From NCBI RefSeq assembly GCF_900110025.1, contig NZ_FOCE01000017.1:1-38927 (forward strand): 38,927 bases of DNA, read 5' to 3'. The number at the start of each line of letters is the position of its first letter. Position 1 is the first letter of the stretch. This DNA comes from Gemmobacter aquatilis (GTDB lineage: Bacteria > Pseudomonadota > Alphaproteobacteria > Rhodobacterales > Rhodobacteraceae). The notes beneath the pieces are model-generated. The model was not told the DNA's origin, did not search any database, and worked only from the letters and a program-made list of their open reading frames with translations. This document shows, piece by piece, positions 15,692 to 25,195 of this stretch. Both the position numbers and the translations under genes were made by a program.

Positions 15692-18565
15692 CTACCCTTT
15701 CGGGCCGAAATCCGGCGGGGGCCCGGTCAGCACCTGATGCAGCTTCAGCGCCAAATCCTGCCGCCGATAGGGCTTCGACAGCAAATGCAACCCCGGGTCC
15801 AGCCGCCCGTGATGCACGATCGAATTCTCGGTATAGCCCGAGGTGAACAGCACCCGCAGTTCCGGCCATTCGGCACAGGCGCGTTCCGCCAGCAGGCGCC
15901 CGTTCAACTCGCCCGGCATCACCATGTCGGTGAACAGCAGCGCCACATCCCCCGCCGCGCGGATCGCCAGCAGCGCCGCATCGCCATCCGCCGCCGCCGT
16001 CACCCGGTAGCCCAGACTTTCCACCAGCCGCTGCACATGGCCACGCAGCGCAGGGTCGTCTTCGGCCACCACCACATGTTCGCCACGGCCCATCGGTATG
16101 GCCACAGCCGGGGCCAGATAGGGCGTGCTGCCTCTGCCTTCAAACTGGCCGCGGGGCAGATACAGGCTGACCGTCGTGCCCTGACCAAGCTCCGAATAGA
16201 TGTTCACATGCCCGCCCGACTGGCTGGCAAATCCATGCACCATCGACAGCCCGAGACCCGAGCCCTTGCCTGCAGGCTTGGTGGTGAAAAACGGATCAAA
16301 GGCGCGCGCCAGCACCTCGGGCGGCATCCCCACCCCGGTATCCGACAAAGCGATGCGCAGATAGGCCCCCGCCCGCACCCCCGGATGTTTGGCGGAATAG
16401 GCGGAATCCAGATGCACATTCGACATCTCGATCATCAATTGCCCACCTTCCGGCATTGCATCGCAGGCGTTCAGCGCAAGGTTCAACAGCGCCGTCTGCA
16501 ACTGGCTCGGGTCCGCCTCCACCGGCGACAGGCCCGGCGGCGTTACCAGCCGCAGCGTGACATAGGCGGGCAGGGTGCGCGCCAGCATCCGTGTCAGTTC
16601 GGCCAGCACGTCCGAAGGCTCCAGCATCCGGGGCTGCAAGGGCTGGCGCCGCGCGAAGGACAGCAGGCTGCGCACCAGATCGGCGCCGCGCTCCGCCGCC
16701 TGCACCACCGCCTCGGCCAGTGCCTGCTCGGTCTCTGATCCCGCCGCCGCCGCCAGCAATTCGGCATTGCCGACGATCACTGTCAGCAGGTTGTTGAAAT
16801 CATGCGCTACCCCGCCGGTCAGCTTGCCCACCGCCTCCAGCTTCTGCGCCTGATGCAGCCGGTCCACCGCCTCGCTCGCCGCCGTCACATCCTCCATGGA
16901 CCCGATGACGCGGAACGCCTCGCCCGAGTCGTCACGCAGCGCGCGCGCCCGGTCGCGCACCCGGGCATAGCTGCCATCGCCGCAGCGAAAGCGGTATTCG
17001 GCCCGCCAGTCATCCTGCCGCCCGGCAATGAAGGCCCGAAACTGCCGCGCGATCATCGTGCGGTCATCGGGGTGTATGGCGTTTTCCCAATGGGTCAGCC
17101 GGGGGTTCACCCCCTCCCAGTCATGCCCGAAAATGCCGCGCATCCCTTCCGACCAGCTGACCGTGGCGGCCCGAAGGTCCACATCATAGATCGCATCCGC
17201 CGCCACATGCAGCAGCGCGCGCAACCGCTCGCCCTCTTCGCGCAACCGCGTCACATCGACGATCGAACCGATGATGCGCAGCAGATTGCCCGCCGCATCG
17301 CGCTGCGCCAGCGCCCGGTCGATCACATGGGCGATGCTGCCATCGCCGCGCCGCACCCGATAGGCATATTCCCAGCGCGGGATCTTTTCCGCCAGCGCCG
17401 CGTCACGCAACGCGGCAATGCGCGGGTAATCCTCGGGGTGGATCGCCGCGCGCCAACTGCCCGGCCCGGTCGCATTGGCCCGCGGGTCCAGCCCGAAATG
17501 CGTCGCATAATTCTCGGATCGCCAGATCTGCCCGCTGTCCGGCGACCAGTCATAGATCACATCGGGCGAGGCTTCTGCCGCCAGCCGAAACCGCTCCTGC
17601 CCCTCGCGCAGCGCGGTGATATCGACGATGGAGCCGACACTGCGCGCCGGGCGGCCATCGGCATGGCGCAAAAACCGCATCCGCCCGATGACATGGGCAT
17701 AACTGCCGTCCGCCCGCGCGAAACGGTATTCTTCAGACCATGTTTCCGCCCCAGCCGCCAGCGCCGCCGCGCGGCTGTCCACCAGCCGGGCCCGGTCGTC
17801 CGGGTGCACCAGACTCAACCAGAACGTCACGCCGCCCCGCCCCGCCGCAGGGGTATGGCCATAGCGGGTTTCCAGCGCATCGCTCCACCAGTTTTCGCCG
17901 CTGTCGCAGTCGAAGATGAACAGCACGTCATGCGCCGCCGAAGTCGCCAGATGGAACCGCGCCTCCGCCTCGTGCATCGCGCTGATGTCGATCATCGCGC
18001 CGACCATGCGCCGCGCCGCGCCGCTGGCATCGCGCAGCAGGTAGCCCCGGTCAATCACATGCGCCAGCGTGCCATCTGCCCGCAGCAGCCGATAGCTTTC
18101 CTCCCAGACCTCGCGCTCCTGCGGCGCGACCGTGCCCACCTGCCCGGTCATCCGGGGGCGATCTTCCGGGTGCAAGCGCGCCAGCCAAGCATCCACATGC
18201 CCCGGAAACACCGCCGGGTCATAGCCGAAGGGCGTGCCGCCCTCGCAGGCCCATTCCAGCGCGCCGCTGCCCATGTCCCAGTCGAACACCGTCAGCCCGG
18301 CAGCGCGCGCCGCCAGCCGAAAGCGGCTGGCCGGGCCGGTGATGCCCACCACCGCAGGCGCCTCGCCCGCGCCCCATGGCACCGGCTGGCGCTGCAGCGT
18401 CAGGTCTGCCATCTGCGCCCCGCGCGCCTCCAGCTCCGCGATCTCCAGCCCTGCGCCAAGCCCAAACGCCTGCGCCGCCCGGTTGGCATGGATCACCCGC
18501 GCCGCAGTGGGATCAAGAACCCAGATCGGTAGGCCGAATCTGTCCAGAAGCTCTGCCGTTGCCAT
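15692..18565 (-). CDS. Soluble hybrid histidine kinase with five PAS domains and a C-terminal receiver
   Basis: A protein of about 957 residues with no membrane helix, so probably cytoplasmic. Order: a short PAS (about 3-60), four PAS_3-type units each with HPED/HPDD and a W-x-x-x-Y-R...DG...V.DR PAC signature (about 82-196, 202-318, 325-440, 448-562), HisKA with H588 in GGVAHDFNNLLT, ATPase with NLALNACDAM, DTGVGM and GSGLGLSMV, then a receiver with D880 in LLFTDMVMPG. H-x-FNN kinases of this class often signal through their own receiver. ATG at 18565 is used; GTG at 18595 would add ten residues. No DNA-binding partner lies adjacent. It is divergent from urtA; any link to urea uptake is speculative. 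Confidence 0.9.
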   Translation of the reverse strand: MATAELLDRFGLPIWVLDPTAARVIHANRAAQAFGLGAGLEIAELEARGAQMADLTLQRQPVPWGAGEAPAVVGITGPASRFRLAARAAGLTVFDWDMGSGALEWACEGGTPFGYDPAVFPGHVDAWLARLHPEDRPRMTGQVGTVAPQEREVWEESYRLLRADGTLAHVIDRGYLLRDASGAARRMVGAMIDISAMHEAEARFHLATSAAHDVLFIFDCDSGENWWSDALETRYGHTPAAGRGGVTFWLSLVHPDDRARLVDSRAAALAAGAETWSEEYRFARADGSYAHVIGRMRFLRHADGRPARSVGSIVDITALREGQERFRLAAEASPDVIYDWSPDSGQIWRSENYATHFGLDPRANATGPGSWRAAIHPEDYPRIAALRDAALAEKIPRWEYAYRVRRGDGSIAHVIDRALAQRDAAGNLLRIIGSIVDVTRLREEGERLRALLHVAADAIYDVDLRAATVSWSEGMRGIFGHDWEGVNPRLTHWENAIHPDDRTMIARQFRAFIAGRQDDWRAEYRFRCGDGSYARVRDRARALRDDSGEAFRVIGSMEDVTAASEAVDRLHQAQKLEAVGKLTGGVAHDFNNLLTVIVGNAELLAAAAGSETEQALAEAVVQAAERGADLVRSLLSFARRQPLQPRMLEPSDVLAELTRMLARTLPAYVTLRLVTPPGLSPVEADPSQLQTALLNLALNACDAMPEGGQLMIEMSNVHLDSAYSAKHPGVRAGAYLRIALSDTGVGMPPEVLARAFDPFFTTKPAGKGSGLGLSMVHGFASQSGGHVNIYSELGQGTTVSLYLPRGQFEGRGSTPYLAPAVAIPMGRGEHVVVAEDDPALRGHVQRLVESLGYRVTAAADGDAALLAIRAAGDVALLFTDMVMPGELNGRLLAERACAEWPELRVLFTSGYTENSIVHHGRLDPGLHLLSKPYRRQDLALKLHQVLTGPPPDFGPKG

Positions 18566-18966
18566 ATGTCCGCTGCCTGCCGCTGTTTTTTCCACTATTG
18601 CGCAGCCTTGGCGCGGATTTGAAGCATTGAATTCGTGCTGTGGCTGTATTCGCGCGCCGATGACGTGGCGCCACTTTTTCAGGCATGGCGGAACCTGGCT
18701 TTTTTGTGTCGCTTCTCGCCGCGTCTCCGCCTGTTTTTGCGGCGCCTGCCCGCAATGATGCCCATAGTATGCGCATTTGCCAATGCCGTAATCCGCCTGT
18801 GCCGTTCATCTTTGCTGCGCCGCCGCATTTGAGGATTCCTGTCGCTGCGGGGGTCGCAACAGGGCGGCGTCAGAGAAGCGGGTCTACCGCTCCCGCACAA
18901 CCGAAACGCATGATGGTCCGGCAGGTTCTCAGAAACCGAAGCCGGGCCGCTAGACAGGGGTCAGAA
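18566..18966. other. Long non-coding gap between the PAS kinase and urtA
   Basis: About 400 bases with no credible gene; the in-frame extension of urtA to 18685 has poor codon quality. It should hold the urtABCDE promoter and that of the kinase. I looked for NtrC-type sites and a sigma-54 promoter (TGGCAC-N5-TTGCA), expected for urea uptake, and found none convincing. A short GC hairpin (GCGGG near 18878, CCCGC near 18892) lies about 75 bases before urtA. Confidence 0.5.
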
Positions 18967-20247
18967 ATGAACGCGATCAAGAACGCGATGCTCGGGGGGG
19001 CCATGGCGCTCTCGCTGGCAGGGGCCGCACAGGCTCAGGAGGACACGATCAAGGTCGGCGTGCTTCACTCGCTCTCGGGCACCATGGCAATTTCCGAGAC
19101 GACGCTGAAAGACACGATGCTGATGCTCATCGAAGAGCAGAACGCCAAAGGCGGCCTGCTGGGCAAGAAACTCGAAGCGGTGGTGGTCGATCCGGCCTCC
19201 GACTGGCCGCTGTTTGCCGAAAAGGCGCGCGAGCTGCTGACGGTGGACAAGGTTGCCGCGATTTTCGGCTGCTGGACCTCGGTCTCGCGCAAATCCGTGC
19301 TGCCGGTCATCGAAGAGCTGAACGGCCTGATGTTCTACCCGGTGCAGTATGAAGGCGAGGAATCCTCGAAGAACGTCTTCTACACCGGCGCCGCACCGAA
19401 CCAGCAGGCGATCCCGGCCACCGATTATTTCCTGAACGAACTCGGCGTGCAGAAATTCGCCCTGCTCGGCACCGATTACGTCTACCCGCGCACCACGAAC
19501 AACATTCTCGAAGCCTACCTGATCTCCAAGGGTATCCCGAAGGAAGACATCTTCGTCAACTACACCCCCTTCGGCCATTCCGACTGGTCCAAGATCGTGG
19601 CTGACGTGGTGGCGCTGGGCGCCGATGGCAAGAAGGTGGGCGTGATCTCCACCATCAACGGCGACGCCAATATCGGCTTCTACAAGGAACTCGCCGCCGC
19701 AGGCGTGACCGCCGACAAGATCCCCGTCGTCGCCTTCTCGGTCGGCGAAGAGGAACTCTCGGGCCTCGATACCTCCAACCTCGTCGGCCACCTCGCCGCC
19801 TGGAACTACTTCCAGTCCGCCGATGTGCCGGTGAACGCCGAATTCGTCGCCAAGTGGAAGAAATTCGCCGGTGAAAAGCGCGTGACCAACGACCCGATGG
19901 AAGCCGCCGTGATCGGTTTCAACCTCTGGGTCGCCGCGGTCGAAAAAGCCGGCACCACCGATGTGGATGCGGTGTCCGATGCGATCATCGGGCTGGAAAC
20001 CCCGAACCTGACCGGCACCATGGCCAAGATGCTGCCGAACCACCACCTGACCAAGCCGGTGCTGATCGGTGAAATCCGCGCCGATGGCCAGTTCGACATC
20101 ATCTCGCAGACCGAGCCGGTCCCCGGCGACGCCTGGACCGATTTCCTGCCGGAATCGGCGGTGCTGGAATCGGATTGGAAAGACCTGAAATGCGGCATGT
20201 ACAACACCGAAACCAAGACCTGCGTGCAGCTGAAGTCCAATTACTGA
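18967..20247 (+). CDS. urtA: Urea ABC transporter substrate-binding protein UrtA
   Basis: A 426-residue periplasmic protein of the branched-chain amino-acid/amide binding class. The signal peptide MNAIKNAMLGGAMALSLAGA ends near AQAQ, followed by TIKVGVLHSLSGTMAISE. Diagnostic UrtA segments include FGCWTSVSRKSVLPV, FYPVQYEGEESS and VFYTGAAPNQQ. It captures urea (or short amides) for UrtBC. The start at 18967 was chosen for the signal peptide; cagggg lies upstream. It is first in urtA-B-C-D-E. Ureases or amidases are not in this window. Confidence 0.95.
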   Translation: MNAIKNAMLGGAMALSLAGAAQAQEDTIKVGVLHSLSGTMAISETTLKDTMLMLIEEQNAKGGLLGKKLEAVVVDPASDWPLFAEKARELLTVDKVAAIFGCWTSVSRKSVLPVIEELNGLMFYPVQYEGEESSKNVFYTGAAPNQQAIPATDYFLNELGVQKFALLGTDYVYPRTTNNILEAYLISKGIPKEDIFVNYTPFGHSDWSKIVADVVALGADGKKVGVISTINGDANIGFYKELAAAGVTADKIPVVAFSVGEEELSGLDTSNLVGHLAAWNYFQSADVPVNAEFVAKWKKFAGEKRVTNDPMEAAVIGFNLWVAAVEKAGTTDVDAVSDAIIGLETPNLTGTMAKMLPNHHLTKPVLIGEIRADGQFDIISQTEPVPGDAWTDFLPESAVLESDWKDLKCGMYNTETKTCVQLKSNY

Positions 20248-20342
20248 TCCTGTGACCAAGGCCGGGGGCCCGCGTTCCCCCGCCCATTGAAGGGGCCGTG
20301 CGGGCCCCTTCACGCTCCCCTCCGCCGCGAACCGCAGGGACC

Positions 20343-22304
20343 ATGCGACATATCATTCATGCATTTCTGGCCGTGCTGCTGCTGGCGCTGCCCCAGATCG
20401 CCGCGAGCCCGGCCCGCGCCGAAGGCGAAGCCGCCGCGATCCTCACCCAGAACCGCGATCTCGTGGCCAAAGCCTCGCGCCAGACCATCGGCCCGGTGAT
20501 CGACGCGCTCGCCGCCTCGGGCGATCCCACCGCCGCACAGATCCTGACGGCATGGGAGGCCCGGCGCCTGGGGCAGCGCAAATCCGACGGCGCCTTCTTC
20601 CTGCTGGCCCCCACGGCCGACGGCTATGCCCTCACCGCCCCTGATGGCACCGCCGCCGGCACCGCGCCGAAAGCTGACATCACCGAACTGAAACCCAATG
20701 CCGGGGTGCGCGGCCTGATCGCCACCGCGCTGGTGCAGTTCACCCTGTCCGACCCCGATCCCGCCGCCCGCGCCGCCGCCCTCACCTCCATCGCCCGCGA
20801 TCCTGCCGCCGCGCATCTCGAACCGCTGCGCGCCTCGATCGACGGCGAAACCGACCCCGCGCTGAAGGCGCAGAAACAGCGGCTGGAACGGCTGCTGGCC
20901 CTGCAATACGGCGCCAGTGCCGCCGAACGCATCGCCGCCATCGAAAGCTTCGGCGCCGATCTCGGGCTCGACATCCGCGGGGCGCTGAACCCGCTGGTCG
21001 CCACAAAACGCATCGCCTATGCCGCCAATCCGCCCGCAGGCGCCAACCTCGCCCGCACCCTCACCCCCGGCACCGACATTCCGCGCACCGAGGCTTATGA
21101 CCTGCTGGTCGCCGCCAACCTCGCCCCCGCCCGGCTGACGCCGGAAGAACAGACCGCCGCCCTTGCCGCCAACCTGGTCAACGGCAGCGTCGGCGGCGTG
21201 GCGCTGGCCGATCTGAACAGCCAACCCGCCCGCGACCGCGCCTATACCGCGCTGGAAACCGCCGGCACCGTGCCCCCCGCCGCCACCGACCCCGAGGTGG
21301 AGGCCGCCCTGCAAGCCCATACCTTCGCCGAGGTCTATGCCGAGCCCGACGCCGAGGTGACAGCCGCCGCGCAGGCCGCGCTCAAACGCATCGGCCTGAC
21401 CGTGGGCGCCATGCAGGTGGCCGACCTCTCGCTCGATGCGCTGTCGCTCGCCTCGATCTATTTCCTCGCCGCCATCGGCCTTGCCATCACCTTCGGCGTG
21501 ATGCGCGTCATCAACATGGCGCATGGCGAATTCATCATGCTGGGCGCCTATACCGGCTATGTGGTGCAGCTGTTCATCACCAACTACACCCTGTCGATCA
21601 TCGTCGCCCTGCCGCTGGCCTTCGCCGTCACCTTCGCCGCCGGTGTGGCGATGGAACGTCTGGTGATCCGCCACCTCTACAAACGCCCGCTGGAAACCCT
21701 GCTGGCCACCTTCGGCATCTCCATCGCGCTGCAACAGATCGCCAAGAACATCTTCGGCACACAGGCCCGCCCGCTCACCGCGCCCGCCTGGCTCGACGGT
21801 GCCTGGGTGCTGAACGACGTGGTGTCGATCTCCTACATCCGCATCGCGATCTTCGTGCTGGCCCTGCTGTTCCTCGGCTTCTTCCTCTGGCTGATGAAAC
21901 GCACCCGCCTTGGCCTCGAAGTCCGCGCCGTGACGCAAAACCCCGCCATGGCCGCCTCGATGGGCATCAACCCCGACCGGATCAACATGCTGACCTTCGG
22001 CATCGGCTCCGGCATCGCGGGCATTGCGGGCGTGGCCATCGGCCTGTTCGCCAAGGTCACCTCGGAACTCGGCTCTGATTACATCGTGCAAAGCTTCATG
22101 ACCGTGGTGGTCGGCGGTGTCGGCAATATCTGGGGCACCCTCGCGGGCGCGCTGCTGATCGGCACGCTGCAAAAGGGGATCGAGTGGTTCAACCCCTCGA
22201 ACACCCTCGCCGCCCAGACCTACATGATCATCTTCATCATCATCTTCATCCAGTTCCGCCCGCGCGGCATCATCGCGCTCAAGGGCCGGGCCGCAGGGGA
22301 TTGA
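20343..22304 (+). CDS. urtB: Urea ABC transporter permease UrtB with long N-terminal periplasmic domain
   Basis: A 653-residue protein. After a signal-like helix (HIIHAFLAVLLLALPQIAAS) comes an alanine-rich, largely soluble region to about residue 355, then a LivH-type permease (about 360-653) with LAITFGVMRVINMAHGEFIM and GVGNIWGTLAGALLIGTLQK. Long UrtB forms with an extracytoplasmic N-terminal extension are known in proteobacteria, but this one is at the long end. It forms the membrane channel with UrtC. ATG at 20343 is preceded by caggga. Function of the extension is unknown; repeated A/D/P-rich segments suggest helical repeats. Confidence 0.93.
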   Translation: MRHIIHAFLAVLLLALPQIAASPARAEGEAAAILTQNRDLVAKASRQTIGPVIDALAASGDPTAAQILTAWEARRLGQRKSDGAFFLLAPTADGYALTAPDGTAAGTAPKADITELKPNAGVRGLIATALVQFTLSDPDPAARAAALTSIARDPAAAHLEPLRASIDGETDPALKAQKQRLERLLALQYGASAAERIAAIESFGADLGLDIRGALNPLVATKRIAYAANPPAGANLARTLTPGTDIPRTEAYDLLVAANLAPARLTPEEQTAALAANLVNGSVGGVALADLNSQPARDRAYTALETAGTVPPAATDPEVEAALQAHTFAEVYAEPDAEVTAAAQAALKRIGLTVGAMQVADLSLDALSLASIYFLAAIGLAITFGVMRVINMAHGEFIMLGAYTGYVVQLFITNYTLSIIVALPLAFAVTFAAGVAMERLVIRHLYKRPLETLLATFGISIALQQIAKNIFGTQARPLTAPAWLDGAWVLNDVVSISYIRIAIFVLALLFLGFFLWLMKRTRLGLEVRAVTQNPAMAASMGINPDRINMLTFGIGSGIAGIAGVAIGLFAKVTSELGSDYIVQSFMTVVVGGVGNIWGTLAGALLIGTLQKGIEWFNPSNTLAAQTYMIIFIIIFIQFRPRGIIALKGRAAGD

Positions 22305-22340
22305 GACCATGGCACGCATCCTCTTCCCGCTTTTCGCCCT

Positions 22341-22362
22341 TTCATCTTGGCCCAAATATCCC
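22341..22362 (-). repeat. Dispersed intergenic repeat, copy 1
   Basis: On the minus strand this reads gggatatttgggccaagatgaa, matching copies at 27481-27512, 27533-27564, 33621-33643 and 37905-37936. It lies in the urtB-urtC gap, inside an operon. All copies are outside genes. Confidence 0.8.
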
Positions 22363-22370
22363 ACGGGGGT

Positions 22371-22391
22371 CCGGGGGTGTGAAACCCCCGG
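22371..22391. terminator. Hairpin in the urtB-urtC gap
   Basis: CCGGGGGT (22371-22378) pairs with ACCCCCGG (22384-22391) over loop gtgaa, directly after repeat copy 1. As urtC-E must still be transcribed, it is more likely a message-processing or attenuating stem than a full terminator. Confidence 0.5.
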
Positions 22392-22412
22392 TTCCACGGC
22401 AGGAGACCCGAA

Positions 22413-23645
22413 ATGACCAAAGGTTTTCTCGCCAAGAATCCCTCCATCCTGATCTTCCTCGCAGCCCTCGCCGCCTTCACCCTGCTGGTCACGCTGGGGT
22501 CCGAGGCGCTGGGCCTCTCCTTCATCTCCACCTCGATGGTGAAGACGCTGGGCAAGATCCTGTGCCTTTGCCTTGTCGCCCTCGCCATGGATCTGGTCTG
22601 GGGCTATGCGGGCATCCTGTCGCTGGGCCACATGGCCTTCTTCGCGGTGGGCGGCTACATGATCGGCATGTGGCTGATGTATGCCCGCACCGAAGAAATC
22701 GTGATCGCGGCGCTGGCGCAAAGCCCGCTGCCCGCCACCCCCGAAGAAATCCGTCAAGGCATCGCCACGCAGATCTTCGGCGTGGTCGGCGCCTCGGATT
22801 TCCCGCCGATCTGGGCCTTCGCCCATAGCCTGCCGCTGCAACTGATCCTCGCGCTGGCCGTGCCCGGCCTCTTGGCGCTGGTCTTCGGCTGGCTGGCCTT
22901 CCGCAGCCGCGTCACCGGGGTTTATCTGTCGATCCTGACCCAGGCGATGACCCTGGCGCTTTCGCTCTACCTGTTCCAGAACGACTCCGGCCTGCGCGGC
23001 AACAACGGCCTGTCGGGCCTGCAAAACATCCCCGGCATTGGCGAGCCGTCACAGGCCGCCGTCTCGCTCTGGCTGTTCTGGGCCTCGGCGCTGGCCTTGG
23101 CCTGCGGCTATGTGCTGCTGGCCTGGCTCGTCTCGGGAAAGCTCGGCTCGGTGATCCGCGCCATCCGGGATGACGAACAGCGCGTGCGCTTCCTCGGCTA
23201 CTCGGTCGAATCCTACAAGCTCTTCCTCTTCACCCTCACCGCCATCCTCGCCGCCCTCGCCGGTGTGCTCTATTACCCGCAGGCGGGCATCATCAACCCC
23301 GCCGAACTTGCCCCCATCGCCTCGATCTACCTCGCCGTCTGGGTCGCCATCGGCGGGCGCGGCAGGCTTTATGGCGCGGTGATCGGCGCAGCGCTGGTCA
23401 CACTGCTGTCAAGCTGGTTCACCGGCGGGCGGGTGCCCGACATCCCGCTGGGCTTTGCGACGTTGAAATGGGTCGATTGGTGGCTGGTGCTGCTGGGCTT
23501 CGGCTTCGTCGCCGTCACGCTCTTTGCCCCGCAAGGCGTCGGCGGTCTGGTGGACAAGCTGCAAGGCCTGCGCAACCCCGACCGCAAGGGCGCCCCCCTC
23601 GGCCCCGATGACGGTTCGCTGCAAGAGAAGGAGGCGGTTGAATGA
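22413..23645 (+). CDS. urtC: Urea ABC transporter permease UrtC
   Basis: A 410-residue LivM-type membrane protein with about ten hydrophobic segments. Typical motifs are LAMDLVWGYAGILSLGHMAF near the N terminus and VIRAIRDDEQRVRFLGY, the cytoplasmic coupling loop. It pairs with UrtB. aggag sits before the ATG. Its last bases overlap the urtD start (ATGA). The cytoplasmic tail after the last helix (NPDRKGAPLGPDDGSLQEKE) is hydrophilic, as in other UrtC proteins. Confidence 0.94.
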   Translation: MTKGFLAKNPSILIFLAALAAFTLLVTLGSEALGLSFISTSMVKTLGKILCLCLVALAMDLVWGYAGILSLGHMAFFAVGGYMIGMWLMYARTEEIVIAALAQSPLPATPEEIRQGIATQIFGVVGASDFPPIWAFAHSLPLQLILALAVPGLLALVFGWLAFRSRVTGVYLSILTQAMTLALSLYLFQNDSGLRGNNGLSGLQNIPGIGEPSQAAVSLWLFWASALALACGYVLLAWLVSGKLGSVIRAIRDDEQRVRFLGYSVESYKLFLFTLTAILAALAGVLYYPQAGIINPAELAPIASIYLAVWVAIGGRGRLYGAVIGAALVTLLSSWFTGGRVPDIPLGFATLKWVDWWLVLLGFGFVAVTLFAPQGVGGLVDKLQGLRNPDRKGAPLGPDDGSLQEKEAVE

Positions 23646-24382
23646 GTGCCCTGCTCGAAGTCTCCGGCGTCTCCGTCACCTTCGACGGCTTCCGCGCCAT
23701 CAACAACCTCAGCTTCTCCATCGGTGCCGCCGAATTGCGCGCCATCATCGGCCCCAACGGCGCGGGCAAGACCACCTTCATGGATATCGTCACCGGCAAG
23801 ACCCGCCCCGATACCGGCACCGTCCGCTTCGGCGAACGCCCGATCTCGCTGCTGGCGCTGTCCGAGGCGCAGATCGCCCGCGCCGGGGTGGGCCGCAAAT
23901 TCCAGCGCCCCACGGTGTTCGAGGATCAAAGCGTCGCCGACAACCTGACCATGGCGCTGAAAGCCGCGCGCGGCCCGTTCAAGGTGCTGTTCTGGAAGGA
24001 AACCGCGGCCGACCGGGCCCGCGTCGCCGCTCTCGCCGCCGAGGTGGGGCTGGCCGATCAGCTGACCCGCAAATCCGGCGAACTCAGCCACGGGCAGAAG
24101 CAATGGCTGGAAATCGGCATGTTGCTGGCGCAGGAACCGCGCCTGCTGCTGGTCGATGAACCCGCCGCCGGCATGACATTGGCCGAACGCGAACACACCA
24201 CCGCGCTGCTGGTCGAAATGGCCAAGACCCGCGCCGTCGTGGTGGTGGAACATGACATGGAGTTCGTGCGCCGCCTGAACTGCAAGGTCACCGTGCTGCA
24301 TGAAGGTGCGGTGCTGGCCGAAGGCTCGCTCGATCACGTGACGAAAAACCCGCAAGTGATCGAAGTTTATCTGGGGCGCTGA
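23642..24382 (+). CDS. urtD: Urea ABC transporter ATPase UrtD
   Basis: A 246-residue LivG-type ATPase. It has Walker A GPNGAGKTT, a Q-loop region FQRPTVFEDQSV, signature LSHGQKQWLEIG (a Gly-His variant common in UrtD), Walker B LLLVDEPAAGMT and switch His in VVEHDMEFVRRL. It drives urea import with UrtE. The start overlaps urtC by four bases. Confidence 0.95.
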   Translation: MSALLEVSGVSVTFDGFRAINNLSFSIGAAELRAIIGPNGAGKTTFMDIVTGKTRPDTGTVRFGERPISLLALSEAQIARAGVGRKFQRPTVFEDQSVADNLTMALKAARGPFKVLFWKETAADRARVAALAAEVGLADQLTRKSGELSHGQKQWLEIGMLLAQEPRLLLVDEPAAGMTLAEREHTTALLVEMAKTRAVVVVEHDMEFVRRLNCKVTVLHEGAVLAEGSLDHVTKNPQVIEVYLGR

Positions 24383-24383
24383 C

Positions 24384-25079
24384 ATGTTGAAAACCGAAAA
24401 CCTGACCCTGCATTACGGCGGCAGCCAGATCCTCCACGGCATCTCGATGGAGGCGAAGGCGGGCGAGGTCACCTGCATCATGGGCACCAATGGCGTGGGC
24501 AAGACCTCGCTCCTGAAGGCCATCGCGGGCACCCATGGCCGTTCGGGCGGCAAGCTCTGGCTCGACGGCGCAGAGGTGCCGAAATGCCCAGCCCAGGCCA
24601 TGGCGAAACGCGGGCTGGCGGTGGTGCCGCAGGGGCGGATGATCTTCCCGCTGCTGACCGTGACCGAAAACCTGCAAACCGGCTTCAGCCTGCTGCCGAA
24701 ATCGGAACACAAGATCCCGGCGGAAATCTACGACCTGTTCCCGGTGCTGAAAGACATGGCGCACCGCCGCGGCGGCGATCTGTCGGGCGGCCAGCAACAG
24801 CAACTCGCCATCGCCCGCGCCATGATCATGCGCCCCAAGGTGCTGCTGCTTGATGAACCGACCGAGGGCATCCAGCCCAACATCATTCAGCAGATTGGCC
24901 GGGTCATCACCTATCTGAAGGGCAAGGGCGGCATGGCCATCGTGCTGGTCGAACAATATTTCGAATTCGCCCATGATCTGGCGGATCGCTTCTATGTCCT
25001 CAAACGCGGCGCCGTGGCGATGGAGGGGACGAAGGACACCCTGTCGAAAGATACCCTGCGCGCCACTGTTTCGGTCTGA
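24384..25079 (+). CDS. urtE: Urea ABC transporter ATPase UrtE
   Basis: A 231-residue LivF-type ATPase. It has Walker A GTNGVGKTS, signature LSGGQQQQLAIARAM, Walker B VLLLDEPTEGIQPN (the EGIQPN ending is typical of UrtE), and QYFEFAHDLADRFYVL near the C terminus. It starts 1 base after urtD and is last in the operon. The transcript probably ends in the inverted repeats at 25081-25234. Confidence 0.95.
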   Translation: MLKTENLTLHYGGSQILHGISMEAKAGEVTCIMGTNGVGKTSLLKAIAGTHGRSGGKLWLDGAEVPKCPAQAMAKRGLAVVPQGRMIFPLLTVTENLQTGFSLLPKSEHKIPAEIYDLFPVLKDMAHRRGGDLSGGQQQQLAIARAMIMRPKVLLLDEPTEGIQPNIIQQIGRVITYLKGKGGMAIVLVEQYFEFAHDLADRFYVLKRGAVAMEGTKDTLSKDTLRATVSV

Positions 25080-25080
25080 T

Positions 25081-25119
25081 CCCCCTCACCCCGGCCCTCT
25101 CCCCCAAGGGGAGAGGGGG
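25081..25119. repeat. CCCTCACCC/CTCTCCCC-type intergenic palindrome, left arm
   Basis: Reads ccccctcaccccggccctct followed by cccccaaggggagaggggg. The second half forms its own hairpin (CCCTCTCCCC with GGGGAGAGGG). It starts 1 base after the urtE stop and can end that transcript. The reverse complement recurs at 25196-25234, so the pair could also form a long stem across about 75 bases. Confidence 0.75.
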
Positions 25120-25195
25120 CGCGGGACGGGGCCACCTGTGCGACATCGTCACTGTCGGATGAAGGCCGGGCCTGCGCCCGAAACCCCGCACAACG

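Noticed and set aside
16802-18532. 576-codon plus-strand frame opposite the PAS kinase
   Set aside because: Arg/His/Pro-rich shadow frame without domain or ribosome-binding site.
18566-18966. NtrC/sigma-54 control of urtA
   Set aside because: Expected for urea uptake, but no TGGCAC-N5-TTGCA or NtrC-type dyad could be found in the gap.
20310-23024. 904-codon open frame on the minus strand
   Set aside because: Antisense to urtB/urtC, with Gly/Gln/His-rich composition and no domain. The plus-strand genes have clear transporter motifs.
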